NCBI GenBank assembly: GCA_963558075.1
Contig: CAUWFN010000038.1
Span: forward strand, 1 to 19,445
From: CALHKP01 sp963558075
Lineage (GTDB): Bacteria > Bacillota > Clostridia > Peptostreptococcales > Anaerovoracaceae
DNA: 19,445 nucleotides
Direction of reading: 5' to 3'
The position numbers and the translations under genes are program-made. Positions 8,029 through 16,056 of this stretch are shown here, in pieces (the stretch's first letter is position 1; the number at the start of each line of letters is the position of its first letter). A model generated the notes under the pieces. The model made no database searches. It was not told the origin of the DNA and saw only the letters and a program-made list of their open reading frames with translations.

Positions 8029-9130
8029 AGAAATTAATTTTTTTGCTTCGCGTGGCGACGTTTAGGACAAGCCCGACGGCAAGCATGTTTGAAATGATAG
8101 ACGAACCTCCGTAGCTCATAAACGGAAGAGTGATACCTGTTACAGGCATAAGCCCCATAGTCATAGCGATGTTTTCAAACACCTGGAATGTGAACATTCC
8201 GATGACGCCAGCTACAATTAGTGCTCCGTAAAGGTCTGCGGAATCACGTACAATTCTCATCATTCTAATTAGCATAAATGCATAAAGACCTATGATTACA
8301 ATACCGCCTATTAGGCCGAGTTCTTCTCCAATTACAGAGAAAATAAAGTCACTTGTCTGTACTGGAATAAAATCAAGCTCTTTCTGAGTTCCGTTGAAGA
8401 GTCCTTTTCCGAAAAGTCCTCCGGAACCTATTGCTATCTTGGATTGCCATACCTGGAAGTTGCCATCTAGGGCAAGGTTCTCAGGATGCAAAAATGCTTC
8501 GATTCTGTCTTTTTGGTATGGCGCCATAACCATGTATGCCACAGGTACAGCTGCAAGAACTAGTGCAAAGAATTTCGCAAAGGCCTTCAAATCTATACCT
8601 GCAAAGAAAATCATGACAACCCATATTGCTGCAAAAACAAGGGCGCTTCCGAGGTCTTCCTTTAAAACGATGAGGATAATCGGAGCTGCAACCATTGCAG
8701 ATTTGATTAAGCAGCGGAAGTTGTAGAGCTCATCCTTGTGTTTGTTCATGTATCCTGCAAGAATCAGTATATACAGGATTTTTACAATCTCTGAAGGCTG
8801 AACTGTTGTAACCCCCAGATTAATCCATGAACGTGCGCCGAACTGCTCTATACCAAGACCGGGTATGTATACCAGGAACAGCAAAATAAGAGAAAGTATG
8901 TAGAGCTGTTTCTGAAAATCCTGGAAGATATTATAGTTGAAACGAAGCATCACATATATGGCTACTGCGCCAATAATATATGCAATTGCCTGAACGATAA
9001 CGCTTCGCGAAAAGAATCCGGTACTGATGGTGGTACTTCCTATCATGAGTATACTTACGATACCCAAAACCGCTACAGTAGCACATATAGGTTTGTCAAC
9101 GTTTTTGTAAATAGTAGAAAAATTGTTCAT
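8027..9130 (-). CDS. rodA: Peptidoglycan glycosyltransferase RodA
   Basis: RodA is the SEDS-family glycosyltransferase that polymerises lipid II in the elongasome together with PBP2. The 367-aa polytopic protein has about ten membrane segments and SEDS hallmarks: the GARSWI region, PSEIVKI, the conserved loop PVQTSDFIFSVIGEELG containing the putative catalytic D261, and the C-terminal GITLPFMSYGGSS signature. I call RodA rather than FtsW or SpoVE from the neighbouring mre/mrdA genes. It is read from the minus strand, convergent with minD, with an AGAGGGGG ribosome-binding site just upstream of the ATG (9128-9130). In many Firmicutes rodA lies in the same direction after the min genes, so the inversion is notable. 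Confidence 0.92.
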   Translation of the reverse strand: MNNFSTIYKNVDKPICATVAVLGIVSILMIGSTTISTGFFSRSVIVQAIAYIIGAVAIYVMLRFNYNIFQDFQKQLYILSLILLFLVYIPGLGIEQFGARSWINLGVTTVQPSEIVKILYILILAGYMNKHKDELYNFRCLIKSAMVAAPIILIVLKEDLGSALVFAAIWVVMIFFAGIDLKAFAKFFALVLAAVPVAYMVMAPYQKDRIEAFLHPENLALDGNFQVWQSKIAIGSGGLFGKGLFNGTQKELDFIPVQTSDFIFSVIGEELGLIGGIVIIGLYAFMLIRMMRIVRDSADLYGALIVAGVIGMFTFQVFENIAMTMGLMPVTGITLPFMSYGGSSIISNMLAVGLVLNVATRSKKINF

Positions 9131-9149
9131 AGTTTTCCCCCTCTTGACC

Positions 9150-9179
9150 TTGACATAATGTTGCTCTAAACATTATAAT
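9150..9179 (+). promoter_or_regulatory. rny promoter, overlapping the rodA promoter
   Basis: TTGACA (9150-9155), an 18-base spacer and TATAAT (9174-9179) match the housekeeping consensus fully in both boxes. Start would be near 9186, giving a leader of about 95 bases before rny. The -10 overlaps the minus-strand rodA -10 in the palindrome ATTATAAT (9172-9179), and the -35 lies in the rodA leader. Confidence 0.75.
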
Positions 9180-9201
9180 ATATCTTGTGTAAATATGGCA
9201 A
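9172..9201 (-). promoter_or_regulatory. rodA promoter, overlapping the rny promoter
   Basis: On the minus strand, TTGCCA (9201-9196), an 18-base spacer and TATAAT (9177-9172) form a good promoter, with start near 9165 and a leader of about 35 bases. Its -10 shares six bases with the plus-strand rny -10. Confidence 0.6.
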
Positions 9202-9282
9202 GTTTTTATTATGTAATGCAATTTTTAAATGAAAACATATATTAAATGGTAAACATATTAAATACGAAAAGGAGGTGCTTTA

Positions 9283-10833
9283 ATGTCTCCAGCGAGTTGG
9301 ATAATAGTTGTTATTGTCTGCATAGTTACATTAGTTTTAGGACTATTTATTGGATATATTTACAGAAAGAATGTCGGAGAAAAGATTATAGGCAGTGCCG
9401 AGCAGAAGGCAAAAAACCTTGTTCTTGACGCCGAAAAGAAATCCGAAACTATTAGAAAAGAGATTACATTAGAAGCAAAAGAAGAAGCACATCGTATGAG
9501 AAACGATGTGGACAAGGAAGTCAGAGAAAGACGAAGTGAAATTCAACGTTCAGAGCGTAGACTGATTCAGAAGGAAGAAGCAGTTGATAGAAAGCTCGAA
9601 AACATTGAGAAAAAAGAAGAACGCATTACAAAGTATGAACAGGAAATCACAGAGAAGAAGGAAGAACTCGATCGTTTCCTGGAAAAACAGATTTTAGAAC
9701 TTGAGAAAATATCCGGTTTAACTGCAGAAGAAGCGAAAGCAATTCTTCTGGACGAAATCGAAAAGGATGTTCGTCACGATGCATCACTTATGATTAAGGA
9801 CATCGAGTCCAAGGCAAAAGAAGATGCCGACAAGAGAGCCAAAGAAATCATCACAGGTGCTATTCAGCGCTGTGCGGCAGATCACGTTGCTGAAAGTACA
9901 GTATCTGTAGTTGCACTGCCAAATGATGAGATGAAAGGTCGTATTATCGGAAGAGAAGGCCGTAATATTAGAGCCATTGAAACACTGACAGGTGTTGATC
10001 TTATTATAGATGATACACCTGAGGCCGTAATCATTTCCGGATTCGACCCTGTAAGACGTGAAATCGCAAGAGTTGCGCTAGAAAAGCTTATCGTTGACGG
10101 CAGAATACATCCAGCAAGAATCGAAGAAATGGTAGAAAAAGCCGAAAAAGAAGTAAACAAAATCATCAAAGAAGAAGGTGAAAGAGCAACATTTGAAGTT
10201 GGTATTCACAATCTTCACCCTGAGCTTGTAAGACTTCTCGGCAGACTGAAATATAGAACTTCATATGGACAGAATGTGCTTAACCACTCAATCGAGGTTG
10301 CTCACCTTGCAGGTCTTATGGCAGGAGAGCTTGGTCTTGACAGCAAGCTTGCAAAGAGAGCTGGACTTCTTCATGATATTGGTAAGGCATTAGACCATGA
10401 ATATGAAGGTACTCATGTTGATATCGGTATTTCAGTTCTTAAGAAATACAAGGAATCAGAAGCTGTTATAAACGGTATGGCAGCACACCACGGCGATTAT
10501 GAGCCAAAGAGCCTCGAAGCCGTACTGATTGCGGCTGCAGACGCACTTTCTGCAGCAAGACCGGGAGCAAGAAGAGAAACTTTAGATGCTTATATCAAGC
10601 GTTTAGAAAAACTTGAAGAAATTGCAAATACAACTCCGGGAGTTGACAAGTCATTTGCTATTCAGGCCGGCAGAGAAATCAGAATCATTGTTCACCCAGA
10701 CGAAATCAATGATGAGGGAACTGCACTTCTTGCAAGAGAAATTGCAAAGAAGATTGAGTCAGAGCTTGAATATCCGGGTCAGATTAAGGTCAATGTTGTT
10801 AGAGAAACTAGAGCAATTGACTACGCAAAATAA
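9283..10833 (+). CDS. rny: Ribonuclease Y
   Basis: RNase Y is the membrane-anchored endoribonuclease that starts mRNA turnover in many Firmicutes. The 516-aa protein is of standard length and domain order: an N-terminal membrane helix at about residues 4-24, a long charged coiled coil at about 30-190, a KH RNA-binding domain with GRIIGREGRNIR (residues 219-230) and an HD hydrolase domain with the metal-binding H364-D365 in LLHDIGKA. The ribosome-binding site AAAAGGAGG (9267-9275) is near perfect, 7 bases before the ATG. A terminator follows 25 bases after the stop, so rny may be mainly monocistronic, with some read-through into the MATE gene. Confidence 0.96.
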   Translation: MSPASWIIVVIVCIVTLVLGLFIGYIYRKNVGEKIIGSAEQKAKNLVLDAEKKSETIRKEITLEAKEEAHRMRNDVDKEVRERRSEIQRSERRLIQKEEAVDRKLENIEKKEERITKYEQEITEKKEELDRFLEKQILELEKISGLTAEEAKAILLDEIEKDVRHDASLMIKDIESKAKEDADKRAKEIITGAIQRCAADHVAESTVSVVALPNDEMKGRIIGREGRNIRAIETLTGVDLIIDDTPEAVIISGFDPVRREIARVALEKLIVDGRIHPARIEEMVEKAEKEVNKIIKEEGERATFEVGIHNLHPELVRLLGRLKYRTSYGQNVLNHSIEVAHLAGLMAGELGLDSKLAKRAGLLHDIGKALDHEYEGTHVDIGISVLKKYKESEAVINGMAAHHGDYEPKSLEAVLIAAADALSAARPGARRETLDAYIKRLEKLEEIANTTPGVDKSFAIQAGREIRIIVHPDEINDEGTALLAREIAKKIESELEYPGQIKVNVVRETRAIDYAK

Positions 10834-10856
10834 CTGCCAATTAAAGCTAATTTTAA

Positions 10857-10883
10857 AGCTCCCCATTTTTATGGGGAGTTTTT
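10857..10883 (+). terminator. Intrinsic terminator after rny
   Basis: CTCCCCAT (10859-10866) pairs with ATGGGGAG (10871-10878) across a TTTT loop and is followed by TTTTT (10879-10883). The next gene has no clear promoter of its own, so partial read-through is likely. Confidence 0.85.
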
Positions 10884-10927
10884 AGGTGTTACGGGAAAGC
10901 GTGTGTAATAATAATCAGGAGATGAAC

Positions 10928-12286
10928 ATGGAAAATTTGACAATTGATGCAAAGAAATTCTTCTACAAAAGAATGGTCACTGTTGCATTCCCTGTTGTTA
11001 TCCAGAATCTCATAAGTATCGGGCTTAATATGGCAGATACGCTGATGATTGGAAAGCTTGGAGAAATCGAGCTTGCAGCAGCAGGAGCAGCAAACCAGAT
11101 TTTTAATATATTTACGACAGTTCTTTTTGGACTGTTCAGCGGAGCGGCCGTATTTGTGGCTCAGTACTGGGGAGCAAAGGATATAGCAAGTATTCGTAAG
11201 ATTATTGGCTTTGATATTGTAATCGGACTAATGCTTTCTATGGTTTTCTTTGTTGGTATACAGTTTGGAGCACCACAGATAATAGGAATTTTCGCAAAGG
11301 ACCCAGAGGTTATAGAATATGGATGTGATTATATCAGGATCGTTGTTTTTTCCTACATAGTCACGGCTGTTTCATTTACTCTGAGCTTTAATTCCAGGTC
11401 GATACAGATTCTAAAGGCGCCTACTATAATAAGTGCTGTAGCCCTTGTGATAAACGTAGTTTTGAACTATATACTTATATATGGAGCAGGTCCTATGCCG
11501 ATGCTTGGAATCAAAGGCGCGGCTTATGCAACTTTGATTGCGCGTATATGCGAGCTAATAATGCTTATAGGATATATTTACTTTTCAAAGGGTCATCCTC
11601 TTCATGCTCACCTAAGTGAGATTTTCAGAAATGATCCGAGACTTTACAGGCATATGCTTAAGCTTGCTCTTCCTGTTGTCGTAAGCGAAGGTGGTTGGTC
11701 AATCGGTATGGCACTTGTATTTGCTGTATATGGCAAAATCGGAGCATCGGCCCTTGCCGTTGTACAGGTAGGTACAGTTACATGCCAGCTTTTCCAGAGC
11801 CTCTTCTTTGGTCTTGGAAACGGGTCTGCTGTAATAATTGGTGAGACTCTCGGAATGGGCGACAAAAAAATGGCATACGAGCATACTAAGAGAATCCTTG
11901 TAATAGCATGTATTTTCAACGTGCTTATGGTAATCTTTGTTCTTAGCGTGATAAAGCCTGTTGCGCAGATTTACGATTTTAACAAAGAGACTACAGAGAT
12001 GCTTATTCCTACGATGACAGTATTTGCATTTACGATGGTGCCAAGAATGTTCACTTACGTAATCCAGTGCGGTATACTCAGAGCAGGCGGAGATACTGTT
12101 TTCTGCATGGCGACAGAAATTTTCAGTAACCTGTTCCTTGAGCTGACATTAGCTTACGTAAGCGTTATGATTCTTCACTGGCCTCTTCACATGTGCATCG
12201 CTCTTGCATCAATTGGAAATATATTCAAAACAACAGTACAGTATATTAGGTACAGAAGCAAAAAATGGATAAACATTGTAATATAA
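10928..12286 (+). CDS. MATE family multidrug/cation efflux transporter
   Basis: A 12-helix MATE exporter of about 452 aa. MATE proteins expel drugs or metabolites in exchange for Na+ or H+; the substrate cannot be read from sequence. Typical MATE features are the first helix region QNLISIGLNMADTLMIG, GAANQIF, LFSGAAVFVAQYWGA and the repeated second half with VVSEGGW and FGLGNGSAVIIGE. A longer reading frame opens with GTG at 10886, but the start at 10928 is preferred: AGGAG (10917-10921) is 6 bases before it and the product then aligns with the paralogue at 18326. It is 15 bases before the desulfurase gene. It is clearly homologous to the second MATE in this window. Confidence 0.92.
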   Translation: MENLTIDAKKFFYKRMVTVAFPVVIQNLISIGLNMADTLMIGKLGEIELAAAGAANQIFNIFTTVLFGLFSGAAVFVAQYWGAKDIASIRKIIGFDIVIGLMLSMVFFVGIQFGAPQIIGIFAKDPEVIEYGCDYIRIVVFSYIVTAVSFTLSFNSRSIQILKAPTIISAVALVINVVLNYILIYGAGPMPMLGIKGAAYATLIARICELIMLIGYIYFSKGHPLHAHLSEIFRNDPRLYRHMLKLALPVVVSEGGWSIGMALVFAVYGKIGASALAVVQVGTVTCQLFQSLFFGLGNGSAVIIGETLGMGDKKMAYEHTKRILVIACIFNVLMVIFVLSVIKPVAQIYDFNKETTEMLIPTMTVFAFTMVPRMFTYVIQCGILRAGGDTVFCMATEIFSNLFLELTLAYVSVMILHWPLHMCIALASIGNIFKTTVQYIRYRSKKWINIVI

Positions 12287-12301
12287 CAAAAGAGGTAAAT
12301 G

Positions 12302-13438
12302 ATGAACGTTTATTTGGACAATAGTGCTACAACAAGAGTATATGAGTCTGCATGCCAAAAGATGATGGAGGTAATGACAGAGGACTTTGGAAATCCGTCT
12401 GCCTTACATACTATGGGACTTGCAGCAGAGAAGAGACTTAGAGTAGCAAGAAAAGAAATATCAAAGACTTTCGGTTCAAGGGAAGATGAGGTAATATTTA
12501 CTTCATGCGGAACAGAAAGTGATAACACTGCAATATATGGAGCCGCACATGCAAGAAAGCATGAAGGCAGAGAAATAATCACAACAAAGGTAGAGCATCC
12601 TGCAGTTCTTGAGGTATTCAAAAAGCTTTCTAGTGAAGGCTTTGATGTGAAATATATAGGAGTAGATAAACAATGCAATATCGATATGCAGGAGCTAAAA
12701 GAAGCAGTTACGGACAACACTACGCTTATAAGTGTTATGACTGTAAACAATGAGACTGGTACGATTATGCCTATAAGAGAGATAAAAGACATATGCAAGA
12801 ATGCTACTCTTCATACTGATGCAGTTCAGGCAATGGGAAAAATCGATATATCAGCTACAGGTGCTGACATGATTTCTGTAAGCGGCCACAAGATTCACGG
12901 TCCGAAAGGTATTGGGGCTCTTTATGTCAAGAAGGGAACAAAGCTACCGCCTTTTGTTATAGGAGGAGGACAGGAGTCAGGCATGAGATCAGGCACAGAA
13001 AATATGCCAGGTATATGTGGTTTTGCTGAGGCAGCAAAGATCTGCAGGGAGAATTTTGATCAGAGAACTTCACAGATGAAGAAAGTAAGAAAGTATCTTC
13101 TCGATGGAATTTGTGACACTATAGAAGATGTTGTTATAAACAGCCCTGTTGACGGATGCCCGTCTGTCCTGAATGTATCTTTTTTAGGTACAAGAGGGGA
13201 AGTTATACTGCACACACTTGAACAGGATGGTATAATGGTATCAACAGGTTCTGCTTGTTCTTCCGGTAAGAAAGGCAGAAGTCATGTTCTGACAGCTATG
13301 GGGCTGTCTGATAAGGAGATAGAAGGCGCTGTGAGATTCAGCTTCAGTGAGTTTAACACGATAGAGGAGATGGACTACGTGATTGAGAAGCTGAGTGCGG
13401 CAGTCAAGCGATTTAGAAAGTTTGGATCATTCAGATAG
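12302..13438 (+). CDS. Cysteine desulfurase, NifS/IscS-like
   Basis: A PLP-dependent cysteine desulfurase, 378 aa, that moves sulfur from cysteine to an active-site cysteine persulfide. It opens with VYLDNSATT. The PLP lysine is K197 in SGHKIHGPKG and the catalytic cysteine is C319 in STGSACSSG, the class I loop. The start at 12302 gives a 6-base spacer from AGAGG (12291-12295); the ATG one codon upstream (12299) is an alternative with only 3. It is followed 9 bases later by thiI, a common Firmicutes pairing in which the desulfurase is dedicated to ThiI (as in Bacillus subtilis NifZ-ThiI). The likely role is therefore tRNA thiolation, although a wider role in Fe-S cluster assembly cannot be excluded. 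Confidence 0.93.
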   Translation: MNVYLDNSATTRVYESACQKMMEVMTEDFGNPSALHTMGLAAEKRLRVARKEISKTFGSREDEVIFTSCGTESDNTAIYGAAHARKHEGREIITTKVEHPAVLEVFKKLSSEGFDVKYIGVDKQCNIDMQELKEAVTDNTTLISVMTVNNETGTIMPIREIKDICKNATLHTDAVQAMGKIDISATGADMISVSGHKIHGPKGIGALYVKKGTKLPPFVIGGGQESGMRSGTENMPGICGFAEAAKICRENFDQRTSQMKKVRKYLLDGICDTIEDVVINSPVDGCPSVLNVSFLGTRGEVILHTLEQDGIMVSTGSACSSGKKGRSHVLTAMGLSDKEIEGAVRFSFSEFNTIEEMDYVIEKLSAAVKRFRKFGSFR

Positions 13439-13447
13439 GAGATTAAC

Positions 13448-14641
13448 ATGAACGAACAGAATATTTTTATAGTAAGATGCGGTGAGGTTGCCCTAAAAGG
13501 CATGAACAAGCCTTATTTCGAAAGAATGCTCGCAGAACGCATCAGAAACAGAATAAGAGCAAAGGGTTTTTCGCCTGTAGAAGTTAAACGCCATGAGGGT
13601 CTAATCTATGTAAGAGCCGACAAAGCTATAGATAGCGAAGCTCTTGTTAAGGAAATTTCAAAAGTATTTGGAGTTGCATCAATCAGCCCAGCTGTAGAGG
13701 CAGAAAGTGACCTTGACAAGATCGGTGAAGAGGCAGTCAAGTATATGCTTGATCTCATAGAGAAAAAGGGAATCAAAACATTCAAGGTTGAGGCTAAGAG
13801 AGCTGACAAAAATTTCCCTGTAAAATCACCTGAGATTGCAAGAATCATCGGAGCAAAAGTTTTGATTGGCTGCAAAGTACTTAAGGTAGATGTGCACAAC
13901 CCAGACTGCCATCTCTTTGTTGATGTAAGACATGACAAATCATATATATATCAGCAGAAGATTCAGGGCTTTGGAGGACTTCCTCTTGGAACAAACGGAA
14001 AAGGTCTTGTGCTTCTTTCTGGCGGAATCGATAGCCCTGTTGCGGCATGGATGATGGCAAAGAGAGGTATGATGATAGAAGCTGTACATTTCCATTCATA
14101 TCCTTATACATCACCAAGAGCTCAGGAAAAGGTGGAAGATTTAGCAAGAATCGTTGCATCATACTGTGGTAGATTTAAAATGCATGTCATCAATCTTCTT
14201 CCAATACAGGAACAGATTGTTGCAAACTGCCCAGAAGAGGAAACTACAATTCTCGTAAGACGTTTTATGATGAAGATTGCAGAGAAAATTGCAGAAAAGA
14301 ACGGCTGTATGATGCTTATAACAGGGGAAAATCTCGGTCAGGTTGCAAGCCAGACTGCAGAGGCACTAGTTGTAACAGATAACAGCGTTAAGCTTCCTGT
14401 AATGAGACCTCTCATTGCGATGGACAAGGTTGATATAATGGAAAAGGCTGAGGAAATAGGAACCTTCGAAACTTCTATTCAGCCATATGAGGATTGCTGC
14501 ACTGTATTTTTACCAAAGCATCCATCAACAAAACCTCAGCTGAGCAAAATCGAACATTCAGAAAGCCTTCTAGATGTAGATGCTCTAGTAGAGGCTGCTG
14601 TAAACTCAGAAGAAATAATCGATATAAGACCTGAATTTTAA
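13448..14641 (+). CDS. thiI: tRNA 4-thiouridine synthase ThiI
   Basis: ThiI adenylates U8 of tRNA and replaces its oxygen with sulfur to give 4-thiouridine; in some bacteria it also supplies sulfur for the thiamin thiazole. The 397-aa protein has the N-terminal ferredoxin-like and THUMP RNA-binding domains (to about residue 165) and the PP-loop ATPase motif S191-GGIDSP197. It lacks the C-terminal rhodanese domain of the longer enterobacterial form, which fits its pairing with a dedicated upstream desulfurase that can deliver persulfide directly. AGGAG (13437-13441) overlaps the desulfurase stop, 6 bases before the ATG, so the two are translationally coupled. Confidence 0.95.
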   Translation: MNEQNIFIVRCGEVALKGMNKPYFERMLAERIRNRIRAKGFSPVEVKRHEGLIYVRADKAIDSEALVKEISKVFGVASISPAVEAESDLDKIGEEAVKYMLDLIEKKGIKTFKVEAKRADKNFPVKSPEIARIIGAKVLIGCKVLKVDVHNPDCHLFVDVRHDKSYIYQQKIQGFGGLPLGTNGKGLVLLSGGIDSPVAAWMMAKRGMMIEAVHFHSYPYTSPRAQEKVEDLARIVASYCGRFKMHVINLLPIQEQIVANCPEEETTILVRRFMMKIAEKIAEKNGCMMLITGENLGQVASQTAEALVVTDNSVKLPVMRPLIAMDKVDIMEKAEEIGTFETSIQPYEDCCTVFLPKHPSTKPQLSKIEHSESLLDVDALVEAAVNSEEIIDIRPEF

Positions 14642-14715
14642 GCGCTGAGCTAATGCAGGAGTAATCTTATAAATGTGTCTTTCTTACCTAGACGAAACGC
14701 ACAATTTGTAAATAG

Positions 14716-14749
14716 AGCACGATAATTTGCGTTATTTGTGCTTTTATTT
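14716..14749 (+). terminator. Probable terminator after thiI
   Basis: AGCAC (14716-14720) pairs with GTGCT (14738-14742), extended by ATAA/TTAT (14722-14725 with 14732-14735), and is followed by TTTATTT. The stem is imperfect, with a small bulge, so efficiency is uncertain. It is the only U-tracted hairpin between thiI and bcd. Confidence 0.5.
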
Positions 14750-14751
14750 AA

Positions 14752-14784
14752 AAACCACTTGCAAAAGTATGCTAAAAGTGGTTT
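14752..14784. other. Stem-loop in the thiI-bcd intergenic region
   Basis: AAACCACTT (14752-14760) pairs with AAGTGGTTT (14776-14784), 9 bp, with a short inner GCA/TGC stem. There is no T-run after it on the plus strand, but TTTT follows on the minus strand. It may be a processing or stability element or a second terminator. A possible -35 (TTGCAA, 14759-14764) lies inside it. Confidence 0.4.
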
Positions 14785-14798
14785 ACTATATATGTACG

Positions 14799-14816
14799 CT
14801 GTTATTTTTATAACAA
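14799..14816. promoter_or_regulatory. Candidate Rex operator upstream of bcd-etfBA
   Basis: The 18-bp element has the core TGTTA (14800-14804), six bases, and TAACA (14811-14815), and forms a near-perfect palindrome. The known Rex site is TTGTTAA-N4-TTAACAA; here the core is intact and three outer or flanking positions differ. Rex is the NADH/NAD+-sensing repressor of fermentation genes, including bcd-etf operons in Clostridia. Its place between thiI and bcd fits that role. No rex gene is in this window. Confidence 0.55.
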
Positions 14817-14831
14817 AGCTTACATTACCAG

Positions 14832-14877
14832 AACGGTTTATAATTTTCCTTCACATAAGAAGGACCGTTATTATAAT
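14832..14877 (+). promoter_or_regulatory. bcd leader: two TATAAT boxes and a bulged hairpin
   Basis: TTATAATTT occurs twice (14838-14846 and 14871-14879). The first TATAAT (14839-14844) is the better-placed -10 for bcd but lacks a good -35. The second (14872-14877) has TTCACA 16 bases upstream, but its start would fall inside the ribosome-binding site. AACGG/CCGTT (14832-14836, 14865-14869) and TCCTTC/GAAGGA (14847-14852, 14859-14864) can form one hairpin with a 10-base bulge. The exact promoter is unresolved. Confidence 0.4.
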
Positions 14878-14893
14878 TTAAGGAGGCATATAC

Positions 14894-16036
14894 ATGAACT
14901 TTCAACTGACGAAGGAACAGGAATTCGTAAGAAAAATGGTAAGAGAATTTGCCACTAATGAAGTTGAACCATTAGCTGCAGAAATTGACCAGGAACACAG
15001 ATTCCCAGTAGAAACTGTAGAAAAAATGGCTAAATACGGCTTATTAGGCATCCCATTCCCTACTGAATACGGTGGAGCAGGTGGAGACCACATCTCATAT
15101 GCAATCACTGTAGAAGAACTATCAAGAGTTTGCGCTTCAACAGGCGTAATCTGTTCAGCACATACTTCACTATGCTGCTGGCCAATCTTTAACTACGGTA
15201 CTGAAGATCAGAAGAGAAAATACCTACCTGACTTACTAGCTGGTAAGAAACTAGGTGCTTTCGGTCTAACTGAACCAAACGCTGGTACAGACGCTTCAGG
15301 ACAGCAGACAAGAGCTGAATTAGTAGACGGAAAATGGATTCTAAACGGATCAAAAGTATTCATCACAAACGGTGGATATGCTGACGTTTTCGTAGTAATG
15401 GCTATGACTGATAAGAAAAAGGGTAACCATGGAATCTCTGCTTTCATCGTAGAAAAAACTGATGAAGGATTCTCAATCGGTAAGACTGAAGACAAGATGG
15501 GTATCTGTGCATCATCAACTACAGAACTTATCTTCCAGAACTGCGTAATTCCTGAAGACAGACTTCTAGGTTCAGTTGGCGAAGGATTCAAAGTTGCTAT
15601 GTCAACTCTAGACGGTGGACGTATCGGAATCGCTTCACAGGCTCTAGGTATCGCTCAGGGTGCATTTGATGTAACAGTTGATTACATGAACGCTAGAAAA
15701 CAGTTCGGTAAGAAACTTTCACAGATGCAGGCTCTTCAGTTTGAAATGGCTGACCTAAAGACAAGAATCGAAGCTGCAAGACTACTTATTTACAAAGCTG
15801 CAGACATGAAAGACAAGCATATGAAGTACGGCGAAGCTGCTGCTATGGCTAAACTATTTGCTGCTGAAACTGCAATGAAGGTAACTACTAAGTGCGTTCA
15901 GTTCCACGGTGGATACGGATACACTAAGGACTACCCTGTTGAAAGAATGATGAGAGATGCTAAGATCACTGAAATCTATGAAGGAACTTCAGAAGTTCAG
16001 AAGATGGTTATCGCAGGACAGACTTTCAAAAAATAA
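14894..16036 (+). CDS. bcd: Short-chain acyl-CoA dehydrogenase, probably butyryl-CoA dehydrogenase
   Basis: This FAD enzyme of 380 aa is full length for the family and most like the clostridial butyryl-CoA dehydrogenase, which reduces crotonyl-CoA to butyryl-CoA. Visible motifs are GAFGLTEPNAGTDASG and the MGICASSTTEL flavin/substrate region, QFGKKLSQMQALQ, FHGGYGY, and the catalytic base E363 in IYEGTSEVQ near the C-terminus. AAGGAGG (14880-14886) is 7 bases before the ATG. etfB follows after 20 bases and etfA after that, giving the Bcd-Etf complex. All glutamates I could see are coded GAA and leucine is often CTA, unlike the genes upstream, which suggests very high expression. Substrate chain length is inferred; a related enoyl-CoA reductase is possible. 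Confidence 0.9.
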   Translation: MNFQLTKEQEFVRKMVREFATNEVEPLAAEIDQEHRFPVETVEKMAKYGLLGIPFPTEYGGAGGDHISYAITVEELSRVCASTGVICSAHTSLCCWPIFNYGTEDQKRKYLPDLLAGKKLGAFGLTEPNAGTDASGQQTRAELVDGKWILNGSKVFITNGGYADVFVVMAMTDKKKGNHGISAFIVEKTDEGFSIGKTEDKMGICASSTTELIFQNCVIPEDRLLGSVGEGFKVAMSTLDGGRIGIASQALGIAQGAFDVTVDYMNARKQFGKKLSQMQALQFEMADLKTRIEAARLLIYKAADMKDKHMKYGEAAAMAKLFAAETAMKVTTKCVQFHGGYGYTKDYPVERMMRDAKITEIYEGTSEVQKMVIAGQTFKK

Positions 16037-16056
16037 AATTGTAGGAGGAAATAGAA

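Noticed and set aside
9246..9428. Short open frame before and across the start of rny
   Set aside because: It overlaps rny in another frame and its product resembles no family; the rny start has a near-perfect ribosome-binding site.
10886..10927. GTG start giving the first MATE protein 14 extra residues
   Set aside because: No ribosome-binding site precedes it, it abuts the rny terminator, and the paralogue at 18326 has no such extension.
14872..14877. TATAAT with TTCACA at 16 bases as the main bcd promoter
   Set aside because: Transcription would start within the ribosome-binding site and leave no usable leader, although the boxes themselves look good.
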